Source: a virus | Length of the DNA: 56,344 bases | Virus record (IMG/VR): IMGVR_UViG_3300036790_000300 | Span: 1 to 56,344 of that record | Strand: one strand, 5' to 3' | Shown here: positions 1 through 8,838 of the stretch, piece by piece | Position numbering within the stretch: position 1 is the first letter of the stretch | Layout: the number at the start of each line of letters is the position of its first letter | Program-made: the position numbers and the translations under genes | The notes under the pieces: model-generated | Databases searched by the model: none | The model's input: only the letters and a program-made list of their open reading frames with translations | Told to the model about the DNA's origin: nothing

Positions 1-1219
1 TCCAAAGGTTCGTCGCGAGGCGCATGAAGCGGTTGTCAGTCGAGATATTGTTTGGAATCGGCACAATGCGGTCATCCCACTCCCAGCCGGAGCCGGGCTT
101 CGGAGGCGTCATCACCAGCGTGTCCGGGTCGATGATGTACAGGACTTCGCCGGGGTTGATGGTTATGCCTGAGGGGATATTCGATCCGGTCGGCGACAGC
201 GTGCCTGCTCCGACCGTGGCGCCGTTGACCGTATAGGTCGGCGACATGAACGGAACCAGCTTGGTGCTCGATCCGGCGCCGTCCAGGAACTTCGCTGGGC
301 TTGCAGTGCCGTAGGCTGCCGGGTTTCCGCCGGGCAGGTAGTTCCATGCCGTGGAGGAAGGAGCCAAGGGATCTTCGTGAACCTGCCATCCGCCGAAGTT
401 CACCGAGCGCCAGCCGAAGTCGGTGCCCTCTTTCACTTCCAGATGCTGGATGACTGCGGCGGAGCGGAACATGACCGCGAGTGCGCCGAAGCCGAACGGG
501 TTGGCGAACGCGACCTTTGCTTTCGCTCCAAGGACCGACAACTGCGCCAGGCAATGCTCGAGGACCGGGTAGGTGATCGAGCCGACTGCGCCGGTGGCGG
601 TGCCGCAGTAGTAGGGAACTGAGTTGTTCGCCTGCCCTACGTTGCCGTTGCGCTTCTGGTAGCCGTAGTACTGATAGACGTTGCCGAACGGGCTGGTGTC
701 GATGCCGTTGTTATAAGCCTCGTCGAAGCCGTTGGCGGTCTTGTAGCGGTTGTCTGAAACGCCGACCGTCGATGGGGCGCCGGGCTGGCCTGAAGCCGCT
801 TGGCCATGACGATAGAAGTCCATCTCGATCATGGACTCGATCTTCTTCATCATGCAGTAGGTGTCGAGGTCTTCCTGCGAGAACTTCTGCGTGTCGCCGG
901 GAGCGTTGTACAGGCGGTAGGTGGTCTGATCGATCGGCAGGTTTGACTGGTAGAAGCGCTCGTCGAACTTGGTGTCCGATGCCATCTGCTTCCGCTGCGG
1001 AGTGATCGTGTCACCAGGCTGCGTCGCCGCGCCATCCGCGTAGTCGTAGATGTATGCCGACTCGACCCCGGTTCCCTGAAAGAGAACTTCCGTGATCCCA
1101 GCCTCCTTCAGCAGGCCAACGAGGGGAAAGTTGGTACCGAAGTTGTCGTGGATGATCCCGTACCGAATCAGCGACCTGGAGGCGGAATCCCTCTCGTTAA
1201 ATAGAGGATCATTCGGCAT
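1..1219 (-). CDS. Major capsid protein, N-terminal part (runs off left edge)
   Basis: The frame is open for 406 codons from an ATG at 1219 to the window edge, with an AAAGGG ribosome site just upstream. It follows portal and scaffold-like genes, the usual place of the major capsid protein. No capsid fold motif can be proved by eye, so the call rests mainly on position, length and likely abundance. The last full codon before the edge is Trp, and one base remains. Joined to base 56344 the frame continues without a break into the 282-codon segment ending at 55494, giving a 689-aa protein. Alternatively the capsid protein ends in sequence missing between the two edges. Confidence 0.7.
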   Translation of the reverse strand, partial: MPNDPLFNERDSASRSLIRYGIIHDNFGTNFPLVGLLKEAGITEVLFQGTGVESAYIYDYADGAATQPGDTITPQRKQMASDTKFDERFYQSNLPIDQTTYRLYNAPGDTQKFSQEDLDTYCMMKKIESMIEMDFYRHGQAASGQPGAPSTVGVSDNRYKTANGFDEAYNNGIDTSPFGNVYQYYGYQKRNGNVGQANNSVPYYCGTATGAVGSITYPVLEHCLAQLSVLGAKAKVAFANPFGFGALAVMFRSAAVIQHLEVKEGTDFGWRSVNFGGWQVHEDPLAPSSTAWNYLPGGNPAAYGTASPAKFLDGAGSSTKLVPFMSPTYTVNGATVGAGTLSPTGSNIPSGITINPGEVLYIIDPDTLVMTPPKPGSGWEWDDRIVPIPNNISTDNRFMRLATNLW

Positions 1220-1244
1220 TGTGTTTTACCCTTTCACTGCAAAC

Positions 1245-2048
1245 TTAGTCAGTGCTGCTTGCGACAGCCTGTCGTACACGAGAAACTGAGGCCGCTATGC
1301 GGTCGCGGGGTGACATCTTGCGGAAGTCGCTCTGCTCCTGCGCATCGCGCGGCTTGAAAATCTTGGAGTGCATGGAATCGCGTCCGCGAGCCAACCCGGG
1401 ATGCCCGGCGGTGACGGGGTTGTCCTCGCGCCACTTCTTCACGCCTGCGTCGATACCGGCCTGCACGCGCGCATCTTCCGCAGCTTTGGTCTGGCGGGTC
1501 TGCTCTTCCGAAAACTTGTACTTGCGTTCCGCGTAGTCGTTCACGCTCATCTTCGCGGCAATCGCTTCGTCAACCAGCTTCACCGGATCGTCCACGAACG
1601 GCTTGCCATAGACCGACTGGTAGCGCGTCTGCACGCGGAGCGCATCGCCCATCTGGGAGAATCCGGCGCGCATGGTGTCATGGAGAGTCTTGTTGGGATC
1701 TGCGGGAGTAGCGACAGAGGGTTGGCGGATGCCGGAGAGATCGATGTTCAAGCCAGACTCCTTCGCCTTATCAAGGGCGGACCTGTAGGCGGCGTTGGCG
1801 CTCTCTAGTTCCGCCACGCGCACTTCACTCACCCCAAACTTCTGAATCTGATCGTCGATGGCGGTCTGGTCTCGCTTCGCCTGCTCGAGTGTTTCGGCGG
1901 CTTCGCGTTGGGCGGTGGTGGCCTGGCTGTACTTCGTGTCAGCTTCCGACAAGTAGCCGTTCCACTTCGCTACCACGTCGGACTTCGCATGAAGAGTCGA
2001 GGGATCAATCCCTAACTCTTGTGCCAAAGTATCGAGTGTGAATGCCAT
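1245..2048 (-). CDS. Putative scaffold / capsid assembly protein
   Basis: This 267-aa protein lies between the portal region and the capsid gene. It is highly charged. Residues 30-95 are Ala/Glu/Gln-rich and look like a coiled coil (AQREAAETLEQAKRDQ), which suits a scaffold. The C-terminal part is basic (HSKIFKPRD, SPRDRIAASV), as in scaffolds whose C-terminus binds the shell. There is no protease motif. A motif A palindrome (1263-1273) is embedded in its last codons, just before the capsid start. Function is inferred from position and composition. Confidence 0.6.
   Translation of the reverse strand: MAFTLDTLAQELGIDPSTLHAKSDVVAKWNGYLSEADTKYSQATTAQREAAETLEQAKRDQTAIDDQIQKFGVSEVRVAELESANAAYRSALDKAKESGLNIDLSGIRQPSVATPADPNKTLHDTMRAGFSQMGDALRVQTRYQSVYGKPFVDDPVKLVDEAIAAKMSVNDYAERKYKFSEEQTRQTKAAEDARVQAGIDAGVKKWREDNPVTAGHPGLARGRDSMHSKIFKPRDAQEQSDFRKMSPRDRIAASVSRVRQAVASSTD
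1263..1273. repeat. Motif A palindrome GACA-GCC-TGTC
   Basis: Exact copy of the dispersed palindrome (arms GACA/TGTC, centre GCC). It lies inside the 3' end of the scaffold-like gene, 44 bp upstream of the capsid start codon on the minus strand. Confidence 0.7.
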
Positions 2049-2060
2049 TGGTTTCTCCGT

Positions 2061-2312
2061 TTACTGCTGAGCTGGTGCCTGAATCGGCTGTGCAGGTCCA
2101 GGTGCGGCCTGCGAGGATTTCTGGAGTGCTTGAATGACTGCGGAGGCTGCCTGCTGCATCTCAGGCTGAATCACGGTGTTCTGTGTCCCGATGGTGCGCA
2201 GCGCGATTGCCAACCGTCCCAGGATGGTCTGGAGTGGATTGGCTTGCTGCTGCTGGTCGCCGCCCCCCTGCTGAGGAGCGGCGTCCTGCGGTGATGGCAT
2301 GGAGGTTGCCAT
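2061..2312 (-). CDS. Small Gln/Ala/Pro-rich protein of unknown function
   Basis: An 83-aa protein. Both ends are low-complexity Gln/Pro/Ala stretches and the centre (NPLQTILGRLAIALRTIG) can form an amphipathic helix. It sits 12 bp upstream of the scaffold-like gene in the same direction, so it may be a head-assembly accessory. I do not recognise the family. Confidence 0.6.
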   Translation of the reverse strand: MATSMPSPQDAAPQQGGGDQQQQANPLQTILGRLAIALRTIGTQNTVIQPEMQQAASAVIQALQKSSQAAPGPAQPIQAPAQQ

Positions 2313-2314
2313 GT

Positions 2315-2419
2315 TTACTTCTTGTGGCTCTTGCGGCTGCGCTTGTGGCTCTTTTTGCCGCTCTTCTTGCTCTTTTTGTGGCCGGAAACTCCCTTGACCA
2401 TGAAACGACCCTTCGCCAT
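2315..2419 (-). CDS. 34-aa Lys/Ser/His-rich microprotein
   Basis: An ATG at 2419 opens 34 codons ending 2 bp before the next gene. After residue 12 nearly every residue is Lys, Ser, His or Arg (HKKSKKSGKKSHKRSRKSHKK is the C-terminus in pieces), which gives a very high positive charge. Similar tiny basic proteins lie at 51.4-52.2 kb in the same late operon. A nucleic-acid-binding or DNA-condensing virion component is possible but only inferred. It begins shortly downstream of a terminator-like hairpin. Confidence 0.6.
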   Translation of the reverse strand: MAKGRFMVKGVSGHKKSKKSGKKSHKRSRKSHKK

Positions 2420-2447
2420 TGTGTTTCTCCTTATCGCTGAAATAGAA

Positions 2448-2482
2448 AACGCCTCGCGACGTCTTCCTGTCTGCGAGGCGTT
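2448..2482 (-). terminator. Terminator-like hairpin before the capsid segment
   Basis: Ten-bp perfect inverted repeat AACGCCTCGC/GCGAGGCGTT with a 15-nt loop. Read on the minus strand the stem is followed by TTTTCTATTT. It lies in the 133-bp gap between the 72-aa gene and the Lys-rich microprotein, so it could attenuate late transcription ahead of scaffold and capsid, or be the processing site of a capsid mRNA. Confidence 0.6.
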
Positions 2483-2552
2483 AGCTGGTCCACAAGGAGG
2501 GCTATCGAATCTCTGAGAACTAAGAGAACACTACCCTAAAATTCTGTCAACA

Positions 2553-2771
2553 TTATTCGGGTAGCTTCTGCTCTGTCACGACATCACGCAACCCGCCTTG
2601 ATTGACGTGCCACGTAACAACGCCCGTAAATTTGCCTCTTCGCAGCACGGTCCACATGGCCTCCATGAGCCGCGGAATGCCTATCTGGCTGGGCGGGCGG
2701 AAGGTCTGTCGAAACGTGCGCACCGTCTCGCTGTTCACCAATGGCAGGTTTTCGGCTTCAATGTCGGTCAT
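2553..2771 (-). CDS. Unknown 72-aa late protein
   Basis: Starts at an ATG preceded by GAGGAGAACC, a very good ribosome site, and ends before the terminator-like hairpin. The sequence (PPSQIGIPRLMEAMWTVLRR, then WHVNQGGLRD) has no recognised motif. The 28-bp gap to the portal stop holds a motif A palindrome, so the site lies directly next to its ribosome site. Confidence 0.6.
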   Translation of the reverse strand: MTDIEAENLPLVNSETVRTFRQTFRPPSQIGIPRLMEAMWTVLRRGKFTGVVTWHVNQGGLRDVVTEQKLPE

Positions 2772-2784
2772 GGTTCTCCTCTAC

Positions 2785-2795
2785 GACAGGATGTC
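2785..2795. repeat. Motif A palindrome, reverse orientation (GACA-GGA-TGTC)
   Basis: Exact copy (centre GGA, the complement of TCC), followed on the plus strand by GTTTTC as in other extended copies. It fills the short gap between the portal stop and the ribosome site of the 72-aa gene. Confidence 0.7.
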
Positions 2796-2799
2796 GTTT

Positions 2800-4830
2800 T
2801 CAAGATGTCTTGTTCACTGCTCTGACCTGTCCATCCTGCGATCCTTTGACTGCACCCTTGTTGGGCTTCTTGTTCGAGTTGGGGCGCCCCCCGCCCTTGC
2901 CCTGTCCGGGTCCGCCGCCCTCTTCCGGCGCCTGAAGTCCCAGGTCTTTCGCCTTCTTGGCGAGCATGACCTGCACTTCGAGCTTCTTGATCGATTCCTT
3001 TTCCTGCTCTTCCCACCACTCTTCGTGCAGGGCTTCGTAGCCGCTGACGCCGAACTTCTCCATGTAGGCGGACTGTGGGAGCTGTGCGCCCTTCTGGAAG
3101 AGGAACATCCAGAGCATCTTCTCCTGCATCTGCGTGATGTCGAGAAGCTGCATTGGGGTCGAAACGATGCCGAGTCTTCCGAGGAACCAGCGTGCGCGCT
3201 GCGCCTTCGTGTACCGCGATTCCCCTTGCATCAATTCGTTCGGAAGATGCGAAGGAACCAGAGACGTCGGATCGTTGTCGTAGGTCTCGAGATCCACCGC
3301 TTCCGGGCCGATCATCGAGATCAGGTCATCCACCGGGATGTATTGCGCGATGTTGTACTTCAGCATCTGGGCAAGCCGGGAAGACGCGCGCCACATCACC
3401 ATCGCAATGCCTTTGGCCATCGGCCCAAGATTGGTGATGAATTTGTCGAAAGACTGCTCGGACATATTCGACTTCAGATCCCGCATCGACGCGATGTCCG
3501 CCAAACCCAACGTCGACTTGATCGCCGAGTCGTAGGCCTCTTGGCCCTTCCAGTCTTCTCCATTGACGATCATCGAATCGGGGAGCATGGAGGCCATCGC
3601 CTTCTTCGGGTCGCCCTTCACGCCGGCGCGGATGCCTTGCGCTCTGAGAAGGTCCAGCTTCTCCAACTGGGTGCGTGACGCACCTGAAGTGAAGTCGTAG
3701 CCCATCGGCGGGTCTTTGCGCACCGCCAGCGTCTCGTCGATCTCGGAAAGTCTCGCGCGTCTCGATCTTTCCAAACCTGCAACCTGCCGCACCGCCGAGT
3801 AGCCCCTTGCGGCCCACGGCCAGTCGTTTACGTCCAGTTGCACGACGGGCATCTCTCCATGCATGTCAAAGGCGGTGTCGTCGTACATCGGAACAGGTAC
3901 GGTCGGGCAGGTGATGATTTCGCGAAGCTGCGGGTAGACCCTACAGTCTTCCTCTTCCGCCTTGCGGGATTGCGGCATGCCGTTTTGCGGGTTCACGCTG
4001 ACCAGAAGGTCTCCGTAACTCGGAACGGTGAAGCCCCACGTTGACCCCGGCATGCCCATCTGCATGGTGCGCTTGGTCTCGTTGATCCTGAGGTCAGCAA
4101 TGAAGTGTCTGCGAATCTCGCAGTACTTGTTCTCCCAGCCCCAGCGGCCGGAGAAGCGGTTGCGGTCCCAGTTGTCCAGCCGAACTCCTCCGGCGGAGCC
4201 GTACTTGCGCCAATCGTAGCGGCTGATGGGGACAAGGTGCTCGGCGAACTCAGGGAACCTGGCGTGCGCCTCGGCGATCGGCATCGGGGTGATGACGGTG
4301 ATGGCGTAGCTGCCCTGGATGTCGTTGTTCAGCGGAAGTTGCTCTGGGAGGACTTCGAACGGTCCGAGTGCTTCGAAGAAGTTCCTGCCTTTCCCCCAGC
4401 CGTAGTTCGGACGCGAGAAGTGCATCCAGATGAAGCCGCTGCCCAGCATCGACCATTGCAGCGCGCGACGGATGTTGAAGACGTACTCGCTGGCCCAGTA
4501 GACGTGCTTCAGGGTCTTGTTGTAGGTGTTAGCGTAGGGCTTGTACTGCTCTGCGGTCACTCCTAGGGTGGCAATCTGGCGAAGGTCGGAGATGGTTTCG
4601 ACGAAGGTTCGGATGTTGGGCATCAGCAGGTTCGACTTCATGCTGTTGTCCTGATCCAGCCCTAAGAGCAGGCGAATGTCGCGCTCTAGGGTTTTCGTCC
4701 CCTCCTGGTCGCGTGCCCACTTGTCCCCGTTCTGCACGAGCTCATCGCACCAGCCCTTGACGTAGTGGCCGCCCACCTCCTTGCGGGGTACCTGCCACTC
4801 GATGAACTTCTCGTGGGAGATGGGGTTCAC
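2800..4830 (-). CDS. Portal protein (head-tail connector)
   Basis: A 676-aa protein downstream of the large terminase and upstream of scaffold and capsid. Portals form the dodecameric DNA channel at one capsid vertex. The length fits the large portals of podoviruses. It contains the long mixed alpha/beta core expected, a helical region around residues 440-560 (DLKSNMSEQSFDKF, LAQMLKYNIAQY), and a charged, Gly-rich and Lys-rich C-tail (EEGGGPGQGKGGGRPNSNKK). There is no diagnostic catalytic motif, so the call combines size and synteny. Its start overlaps the upstream gene by ATGA. A motif B palindrome is embedded at 3670-3684. Confidence 0.75.
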   Translation of the reverse strand: MNPISHEKFIEWQVPRKEVGGHYVKGWCDELVQNGDKWARDQEGTKTLERDIRLLLGLDQDNSMKSNLLMPNIRTFVETISDLRQIATLGVTAEQYKPYANTYNKTLKHVYWASEYVFNIRRALQWSMLGSGFIWMHFSRPNYGWGKGRNFFEALGPFEVLPEQLPLNNDIQGSYAITVITPMPIAEAHARFPEFAEHLVPISRYDWRKYGSAGGVRLDNWDRNRFSGRWGWENKYCEIRRHFIADLRINETKRTMQMGMPGSTWGFTVPSYGDLLVSVNPQNGMPQSRKAEEEDCRVYPQLREIITCPTVPVPMYDDTAFDMHGEMPVVQLDVNDWPWAARGYSAVRQVAGLERSRRARLSEIDETLAVRKDPPMGYDFTSGASRTQLEKLDLLRAQGIRAGVKGDPKKAMASMLPDSMIVNGEDWKGQEAYDSAIKSTLGLADIASMRDLKSNMSEQSFDKFITNLGPMAKGIAMVMWRASSRLAQMLKYNIAQYIPVDDLISMIGPEAVDLETYDNDPTSLVPSHLPNELMQGESRYTKAQRARWFLGRLGIVSTPMQLLDITQMQEKMLWMFLFQKGAQLPQSAYMEKFGVSGYEALHEEWWEEQEKESIKKLEVQVMLAKKAKDLGLQAPEEGGGPGQGKGGGRPNSNKKPNKGAVKGSQDGQVRAVNKTS
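3670..3684. repeat. Motif B palindrome GGTGCGT-G-ACGCACC
   Basis: Perfect 15-bp palindrome (7-bp arms, one centre base) inside the portal gene. The same 15-mer, with centre C, occurs at 15486-15500. Confidence 0.65.
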
Positions 4831-5108
4831 GCTGCCACACCCATGAGCGACGCTAGGCGGCGACGCAGTTCGCCCAGCGTCTTCCGGTAAAGACCGCCAG
4901 CGTTCCCGCTATCCGCAGCGCGGTGGGCAATCTCGGCGAAGCGCCCCGTTTCGATCATCTCGGCCACGCGGATAGCGGACATCTCGTCCACTACTGCCGC
5001 TGACAGCATGATTTTGTTGTGCCACTCGTGACCACGCAGGTCGGTCCAGATGTGAACGTTCAGGTCGCCGTCTTGCCAGATGTAGGGGTCTCCCCGGAAG
5101 TAGCTCAT
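4827..5108 (-). CDS. Unknown 93-aa protein between terminase and portal
   Basis: Starts at 5108 and its stop overlaps the portal start (ATGA). The N-terminus is aromatic and strand-rich (SYFRGDPYIWQDGDLNVHIW). The rest is helical with Ala/Arg/Glu (DEMSAIRVAEMIETGRFAEI). Not recognised. Tight coupling to the portal suggests a packaging or head-completion role. Confidence 0.65.
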   Translation of the reverse strand: MSYFRGDPYIWQDGDLNVHIWTDLRGHEWHNKIMLSAAVVDEMSAIRVAEMIETGRFAEIAHRAADSGNAGGLYRKTLGELRRRLASLMGVAA

Positions 5109-5638
5109 GACTTTTCGCCTTCCACCGTGCCGCCGTCAGCGATGCGCTCCGGACCGTGCTTGAAGTAGGGGCTGTCGAGCGCGACCTCGTGGGAGGTCTT
5201 GCCCTGCTCGTAGGCCTCTGCCGGGGTGTAAATCTGCGGTCGCAGCTTGGCCTGCATCATGCGGTCGTACTTCTCGTCCATGAGCCGGATCAGGGTGTTG
5301 TTCAGGTCGCGGTTGAACGGATTCACGTGCTGGTTGCGGGCGCGGATCGCCGAGGACAGAGACTTGCGGAAGATCGATTCCCGCTGAATCTGCCGGACCG
5401 TGGACTCGTAGGCGTCCCGCTCCTGCTGCTGCCGATACATCCCCACATGCCGCTCAATTTCGCGTGCAGATTGCAATGTTTTCTCTTTGTAGCGAATTCC
5501 TATCGGGAAAAGGGGCCTCGCGAATTCAGGCGTAAATCCCAGAATTCGATTCGTGTCCAATTCAAAATAGACTTTGACGGCTTCTTTTGAGGAGAGCGGC
5601 ATGACACAGAGAATAGCATCGAAGAAATTCCACCGCAT
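5105..5638 (-). CDS. Unknown 177-aa protein after large terminase
   Basis: ATG at 5638 overlaps the terminase stop (TAATG), but no ribosome site is clear there. An internal ATG at 5602 (MPLSSKEAVKVYF) gives a more natural N-terminus. Residues 50-130 are highly helical and charged (EIERHVGMYRQQQERDAYES), probably a coiled coil. Its stop overlaps the next gene by 4 bp. No family recognised. Confidence 0.65.
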   Translation of the reverse strand: MRWNFFDAILCVMPLSSKEAVKVYFELDTNRILGFTPEFARPLFPIGIRYKEKTLQSAREIERHVGMYRQQQERDAYESTVRQIQRESIFRKSLSSAIRARNQHVNPFNRDLNNTLIRLMDEKYDRMMQAKLRPQIYTPAEAYEQGKTSHEVALDSPYFKHGPERIADGGTVEGEKS

Positions 5639-7788
5639 TATTCAATTTCAACGGCCATCTCGCACCATTCTTCGCTGACTGGGCCGGAATCACTTGCCGG
5701 GGCGTAACGCCTTCCCAGCCGGTCCGCCTCATCCTCGATGTCGTGGGCAGTCAGGAGAGCCATCGCGCTGGCGAAGATATTGTCGTCATGCTCGCCCTTT
5801 TCGTGGATCATCTTGGCCTTGTCCTCGCCGACCTTGCGCCGGATGAAGGTCTTGAACTGCCGGATCAGGATAGGGTCGTTCGGCTTGAACCAGCCCATGT
5901 TCACGTAGTTCACAAATTTCGATAGCAGGATGTCCCGGGACCACTCGACGGTGCGCCAACCCTCTTTGGTGCCGCGGTTCACGTCCACAGGGCCTTTGTT
6001 GTCGTAGAAGTGCATGACGTGGTGGTTGTAGAAGCCCATCAGCTTCAACTGGTTCAGGCACTCATCTCCCGACTTTCTGATCTGCTCGATGATGAACCTC
6101 ATTCCCAAGGGATCGCCGGAGGTCTGCTCTCCGTTTCCGTCGGTGGTGTAGTAGGTGGCGATCGCGGCGGCGATGCGGCTCATCTGGGCAGAGTTGACAT
6201 CGAGGGAAGTGAAGCTGGCCACCTGGGTGTCTCTCGCCTTTCCATAGCCGTTGCGCAGGATCGAGTTAACCGCGCGGTCCTCGTTGGGAAGCCCCATGCC
6301 GCCGGCCGTGTCGATGCCGGACGAGTAGCGCTTGTCATCCATCGGCTCTTCGAACACCAGCAGCTTGTTGAAGCACGCTTCGTCTGTGGAGTCGTCGAAT
6401 GGTCTTAAGGGGATCAGTTCCCACGAGTAGACATTCCCATCGTTCGCCTCCCAGCGCAGCGGAATCCTCTCCGCGGCGTAATCAATCTCGCTCGTTGGCG
6501 GATCGTAGGGCTTATTGTCTCTACCCAGAATGATGGTTTTCCCGGTGATCGCGTAGGCCTTGTAATCTCTCTTTTGCTCCCGCGTGACGACTTCGATCAC
6601 CTCGGACGAGAAGACGGGGTCGTGCTTCGATTGGAAGGCGTCCTGATCGGTGACCGCGTTCATCGCGAGGAAGGTCTTTTCGGAATGCGATTTTACGGCT
6701 TCCTTATAGCCGAGGTGCCAGAACCACATGTACTCGAAGGGCATCTCCCAGTGAGGGCCGAGGAACCTCTCCAGATAGTCGGTCGATCGCACGAACAGCT
6801 CGGCTCGCCGTTTCATTCTCAGCACTTCTACTGGCGGGTTCCAGCCCTCTGGGATGGGGTTGCCCCGGAGCCAATCGGATGGAGGGTAGAGGTCTCCGGC
6901 GCATGACGGCGGGATAAACATGGTGCGGAATCTGCCGCCCTGACCCCAAGTCGACTTGTACTCTTCCCACTTCTGCTTCTGCCAGGGCGACGCCGTAGAT
7001 CCGGTTCCTTCCATGACAAAGAAGAGCGAGGCCAATTGGTGGGCGGCCGGGAACACGCCTTCCTCGATGGTCTTGATGGGGTTGTCGTAGTCGGCGATCT
7101 CTGAAAGATGGAGACAGCTTGGCGATGATCCTTGCGCGATGCCAATCGTCTGGGAGCCAGCTTGGATCGAAAGGGTCGACCCGTTCTGCCATTTCGGCTC
7201 ATACGCCCGCAGGGAAGACTTCGCCGGAGGGAGCCAGAAAGGAAGTCTCTCCCATGCGGTGTCGATCATGCCGTTCAGCTTTTTGGATTGCTCTACCTGG
7301 GCCGAGGCCATGATGGCGTGCGTGTTCGAGCGGAACAGGATGCGGTGGAAGAAGAACATCGCCGTGGCGGTGGAGATGCCCACCTGCCTGGCTTTGAGAG
7401 CGAAGACCTGGATAGCGAGCTGCTTTTCCTCTCGATCCCTGAGCATCTCGAGGAATATCTTCTGGCCCATCCGGAACTCGAATGAGCCGATTGATTCGTC
7501 GGCTTTTCTGATCTTGCAGTACCTGGTGATGAAATATTCGGCGTCGGCAAAGCAGAGGAAGCGCTCGTTATAGCACCAGCGCTTGATCCACTGGGCGCGC
7601 TTCGCGGTGGGCTCCTTTCCCTGCTTCCATTCGAACGAAGTGCCGTTTTTGTTCGTGAAGGGGACGGTAATCGACTTCAGGTAGGCGTCGAAGTCGTCTA
7701 TCTCCCACATTTCATGGTAGGCGGGGCGCCAGCCATTTTTCTTCGCAAATGCCTCGATGACGGATTCAACGATGCGTCGTGAATACAC
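5638..7788 (-). CDS. terL: Terminase large subunit (packaging ATPase-nuclease)
   Basis: A 716-aa protein that cuts the concatemer and pumps DNA into the prohead through the portal. The Walker A-like loop is KARQVGIST (residues 132-140), the deviant form common in terminases. Walker B is CLHLSEIA with catalytic Glu230. The RNase H-like nuclease has acidic residues in order: D493 in SSGIDTAGG, E568 in RFIIEQI and D668/D669 in GEHDDNIFASAMA. The length is above the usual 450-600 aa, mainly from a longer N-terminal part. The start follows the upstream stop directly (7789), and the stop overlaps the next start. Packaging strategy cannot be told from this alone. Confidence 0.93.
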   Translation of the reverse strand: MYSRRIVESVIEAFAKKNGWRPAYHEMWEIDDFDAYLKSITVPFTNKNGTSFEWKQGKEPTAKRAQWIKRWCYNERFLCFADAEYFITRYCKIRKADESIGSFEFRMGQKIFLEMLRDREEKQLAIQVFALKARQVGISTATAMFFFHRILFRSNTHAIMASAQVEQSKKLNGMIDTAWERLPFWLPPAKSSLRAYEPKWQNGSTLSIQAGSQTIGIAQGSSPSCLHLSEIADYDNPIKTIEEGVFPAAHQLASLFFVMEGTGSTASPWQKQKWEEYKSTWGQGGRFRTMFIPPSCAGDLYPPSDWLRGNPIPEGWNPPVEVLRMKRRAELFVRSTDYLERFLGPHWEMPFEYMWFWHLGYKEAVKSHSEKTFLAMNAVTDQDAFQSKHDPVFSSEVIEVVTREQKRDYKAYAITGKTIILGRDNKPYDPPTSEIDYAAERIPLRWEANDGNVYSWELIPLRPFDDSTDEACFNKLLVFEEPMDDKRYSSGIDTAGGMGLPNEDRAVNSILRNGYGKARDTQVASFTSLDVNSAQMSRIAAAIATYYTTDGNGEQTSGDPLGMRFIIEQIRKSGDECLNQLKLMGFYNHHVMHFYDNKGPVDVNRGTKEGWRTVEWSRDILLSKFVNYVNMGWFKPNDPILIRQFKTFIRRKVGEDKAKMIHEKGEHDDNIFASAMALLTAHDIEDEADRLGRRYAPASDSGPVSEEWCEMAVEIE

Positions 7789-7992
7789 TCACTTACCAGC
7801 CTCTTCTATGTATCGGCGGAAAATAGCGCCTGTTTGTTTCTCTACTTCCTCTCTCGCCTCGTCGATTGGCCAGCCAAGTCTTCGCGCCGTTGCTAATACG
7901 CGATCAGCATCTGGATCGTCCTTGCAGTCCTCGATTATGCCGATCGCTACAATTATTTTCTTGGCGGTAGAACCTCTGGCACCTGTAATCAT
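7789..7992 (-). CDS. Unknown 67-aa protein upstream of terL
   Basis: I place the start at the ATG at 7992 because it overlaps the upstream stop as ATGA. A longer version from 8031 would overlap the upstream gene by 43 bp. Sequence features: Val/Ile-rich strand (KKIIVAIGIIEDC), then a charged helix (RRLGWPIDEAREEVEKQTG). No family is recognised. It is coupled between the TerS candidate and terL. Confidence 0.6.
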   Translation of the reverse strand: MITGARGSTAKKIIVAIGIIEDCKDDPDADRVLATARRLGWPIDEAREEVEKQTGAIFRRYIEEAGK

Positions 7993-8735
7993 TTCCCGGC
8001 CTCTAAAAGTTTTCTCCGATCGTTGCCCCATCCCTCGATCTCCATCGGATCAGCACCAAAAACATCGTCCAGGTCCGGGGCTCCATCACCATGCTCTTCC
8101 TCGGACGTCTCTTTACTGGAGTCGAAGACGTTGACGTTCACGCTCGAGCCCTTCGGAGTGGGCAGCCAACCGACAGCCTTGTGAACCATCTCGCGGTCTT
8201 TCGATGCGAACTCCGACCTCTTGGCGAAGTCTACGGTGGCCTGCACCACGCTGGGGTGCTCGGTCATGGTGATCAACGCTGACTCCGCACGGGAGACGTC
8301 GCGCGCGGCCAGGATGAGCGCCCCGAAGATAGTCATGACATCCACTCCGGCCGCCAGGCACATCGCCTCGAATGGGACTTTCTCCCGGTTGGCAAATTTG
8401 ATCCGCTGGCAGAACTCGAGCAGCTTCTTCGCGTCGGGATGCTGAGAGAATTTCAGGGTCTCGATCGCCCTGAGACGTCCGCCGATCGCGCGCCGCAGGC
8501 TGTCTTCAATCTTGGGGCAGTTCTCGAGTTGCCGTTTGCCGATTTTGTACTGGGTGAGGAACCGGGAAAGATAGGCGTCGGCGGTGGTGGGAGTCGACCG
8601 GACGTCAGGTACGGTCATTTCTGGCGCGGTTGATGGCGTCTTGGAACCGTCCGGTGGAGTTGCTGGGAAAGTCACGATATTCTTGCGGGGTTTGCGGTTC
8701 CGGGAGCGGGTCGCCTTTTCTCCAGACTTCTCCAT
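7989..8735 (-). CDS. Candidate terminase small subunit
   Basis: A 248-aa protein just upstream of terL, the normal place for the DNA-recognising small subunit. Residues 85-160 are helical, with a possible HTH (VPFEAMCLAAGVDVMTIFGA). The C-terminal 40 residues are acidic (SEEEHGDGAPDLDDVFGADP), as in subunits that dock on TerL. The start is uncertain: ATG 8735 has a good ribosome site but overlaps the upstream gene by 131 bp; ATG 8618 leaves only 14 bp of overlap and removes a low-complexity basic N-terminus. TerS sequences are too diverse to confirm by eye. Confidence 0.5.
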   Translation of the reverse strand: MEKSGEKATRSRNRKPRKNIVTFPATPPDGSKTPSTAPEMTVPDVRSTPTTADAYLSRFLTQYKIGKRQLENCPKIEDSLRRAIGGRLRAIETLKFSQHPDAKKLLEFCQRIKFANREKVPFEAMCLAAGVDVMTIFGALILAARDVSRAESALITMTEHPSVVQATVDFAKRSEFASKDREMVHKAVGWLPTPKGSSVNVNVFDSSKETSEEEHGDGAPDLDDVFGADPMEIEGWGNDRRKLLEAGK

Positions 8736-8838
8736 GCTGTTCCTCTACCTTGGGGTACTTTCGGTCAATCCACTTGTCGAAGAGACTGAGGGCTCGATCC
8801 ACTGTTTCAAAGATCCGTGTCTGTGTTGGCTCGTCCAA
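8605..8838 (-). CDS. Unknown 77-aa late protein (TTG start)
   Basis: The only reasonable start is TTG at 8838, with AAAGGA about 11 bp upstream. The N-terminal helix is amphipathic (IFETVDRALSLFDKWIDRKY), followed by a Pro/Gln-rich tail. It overlaps both neighbours in other frames, so either it or the long N-terminus of the following gene is a false reading. I favour a real gene because its sequence looks protein-like throughout. Confidence 0.45.
   Translation of the reverse strand: MDEPTQTRIFETVDRALSLFDKWIDRKYPKVEEQHGEVWRKGDPLPEPQTPQEYRDFPSNSTGRFQDAINRARNDRT

Noticed and set aside
2602-3678. 358-codon plus-strand frame over the portal gene
   Set aside because: Lies wholly opposite the portal gene, has no ribosome site and a His/Arg-rich shadow composition.
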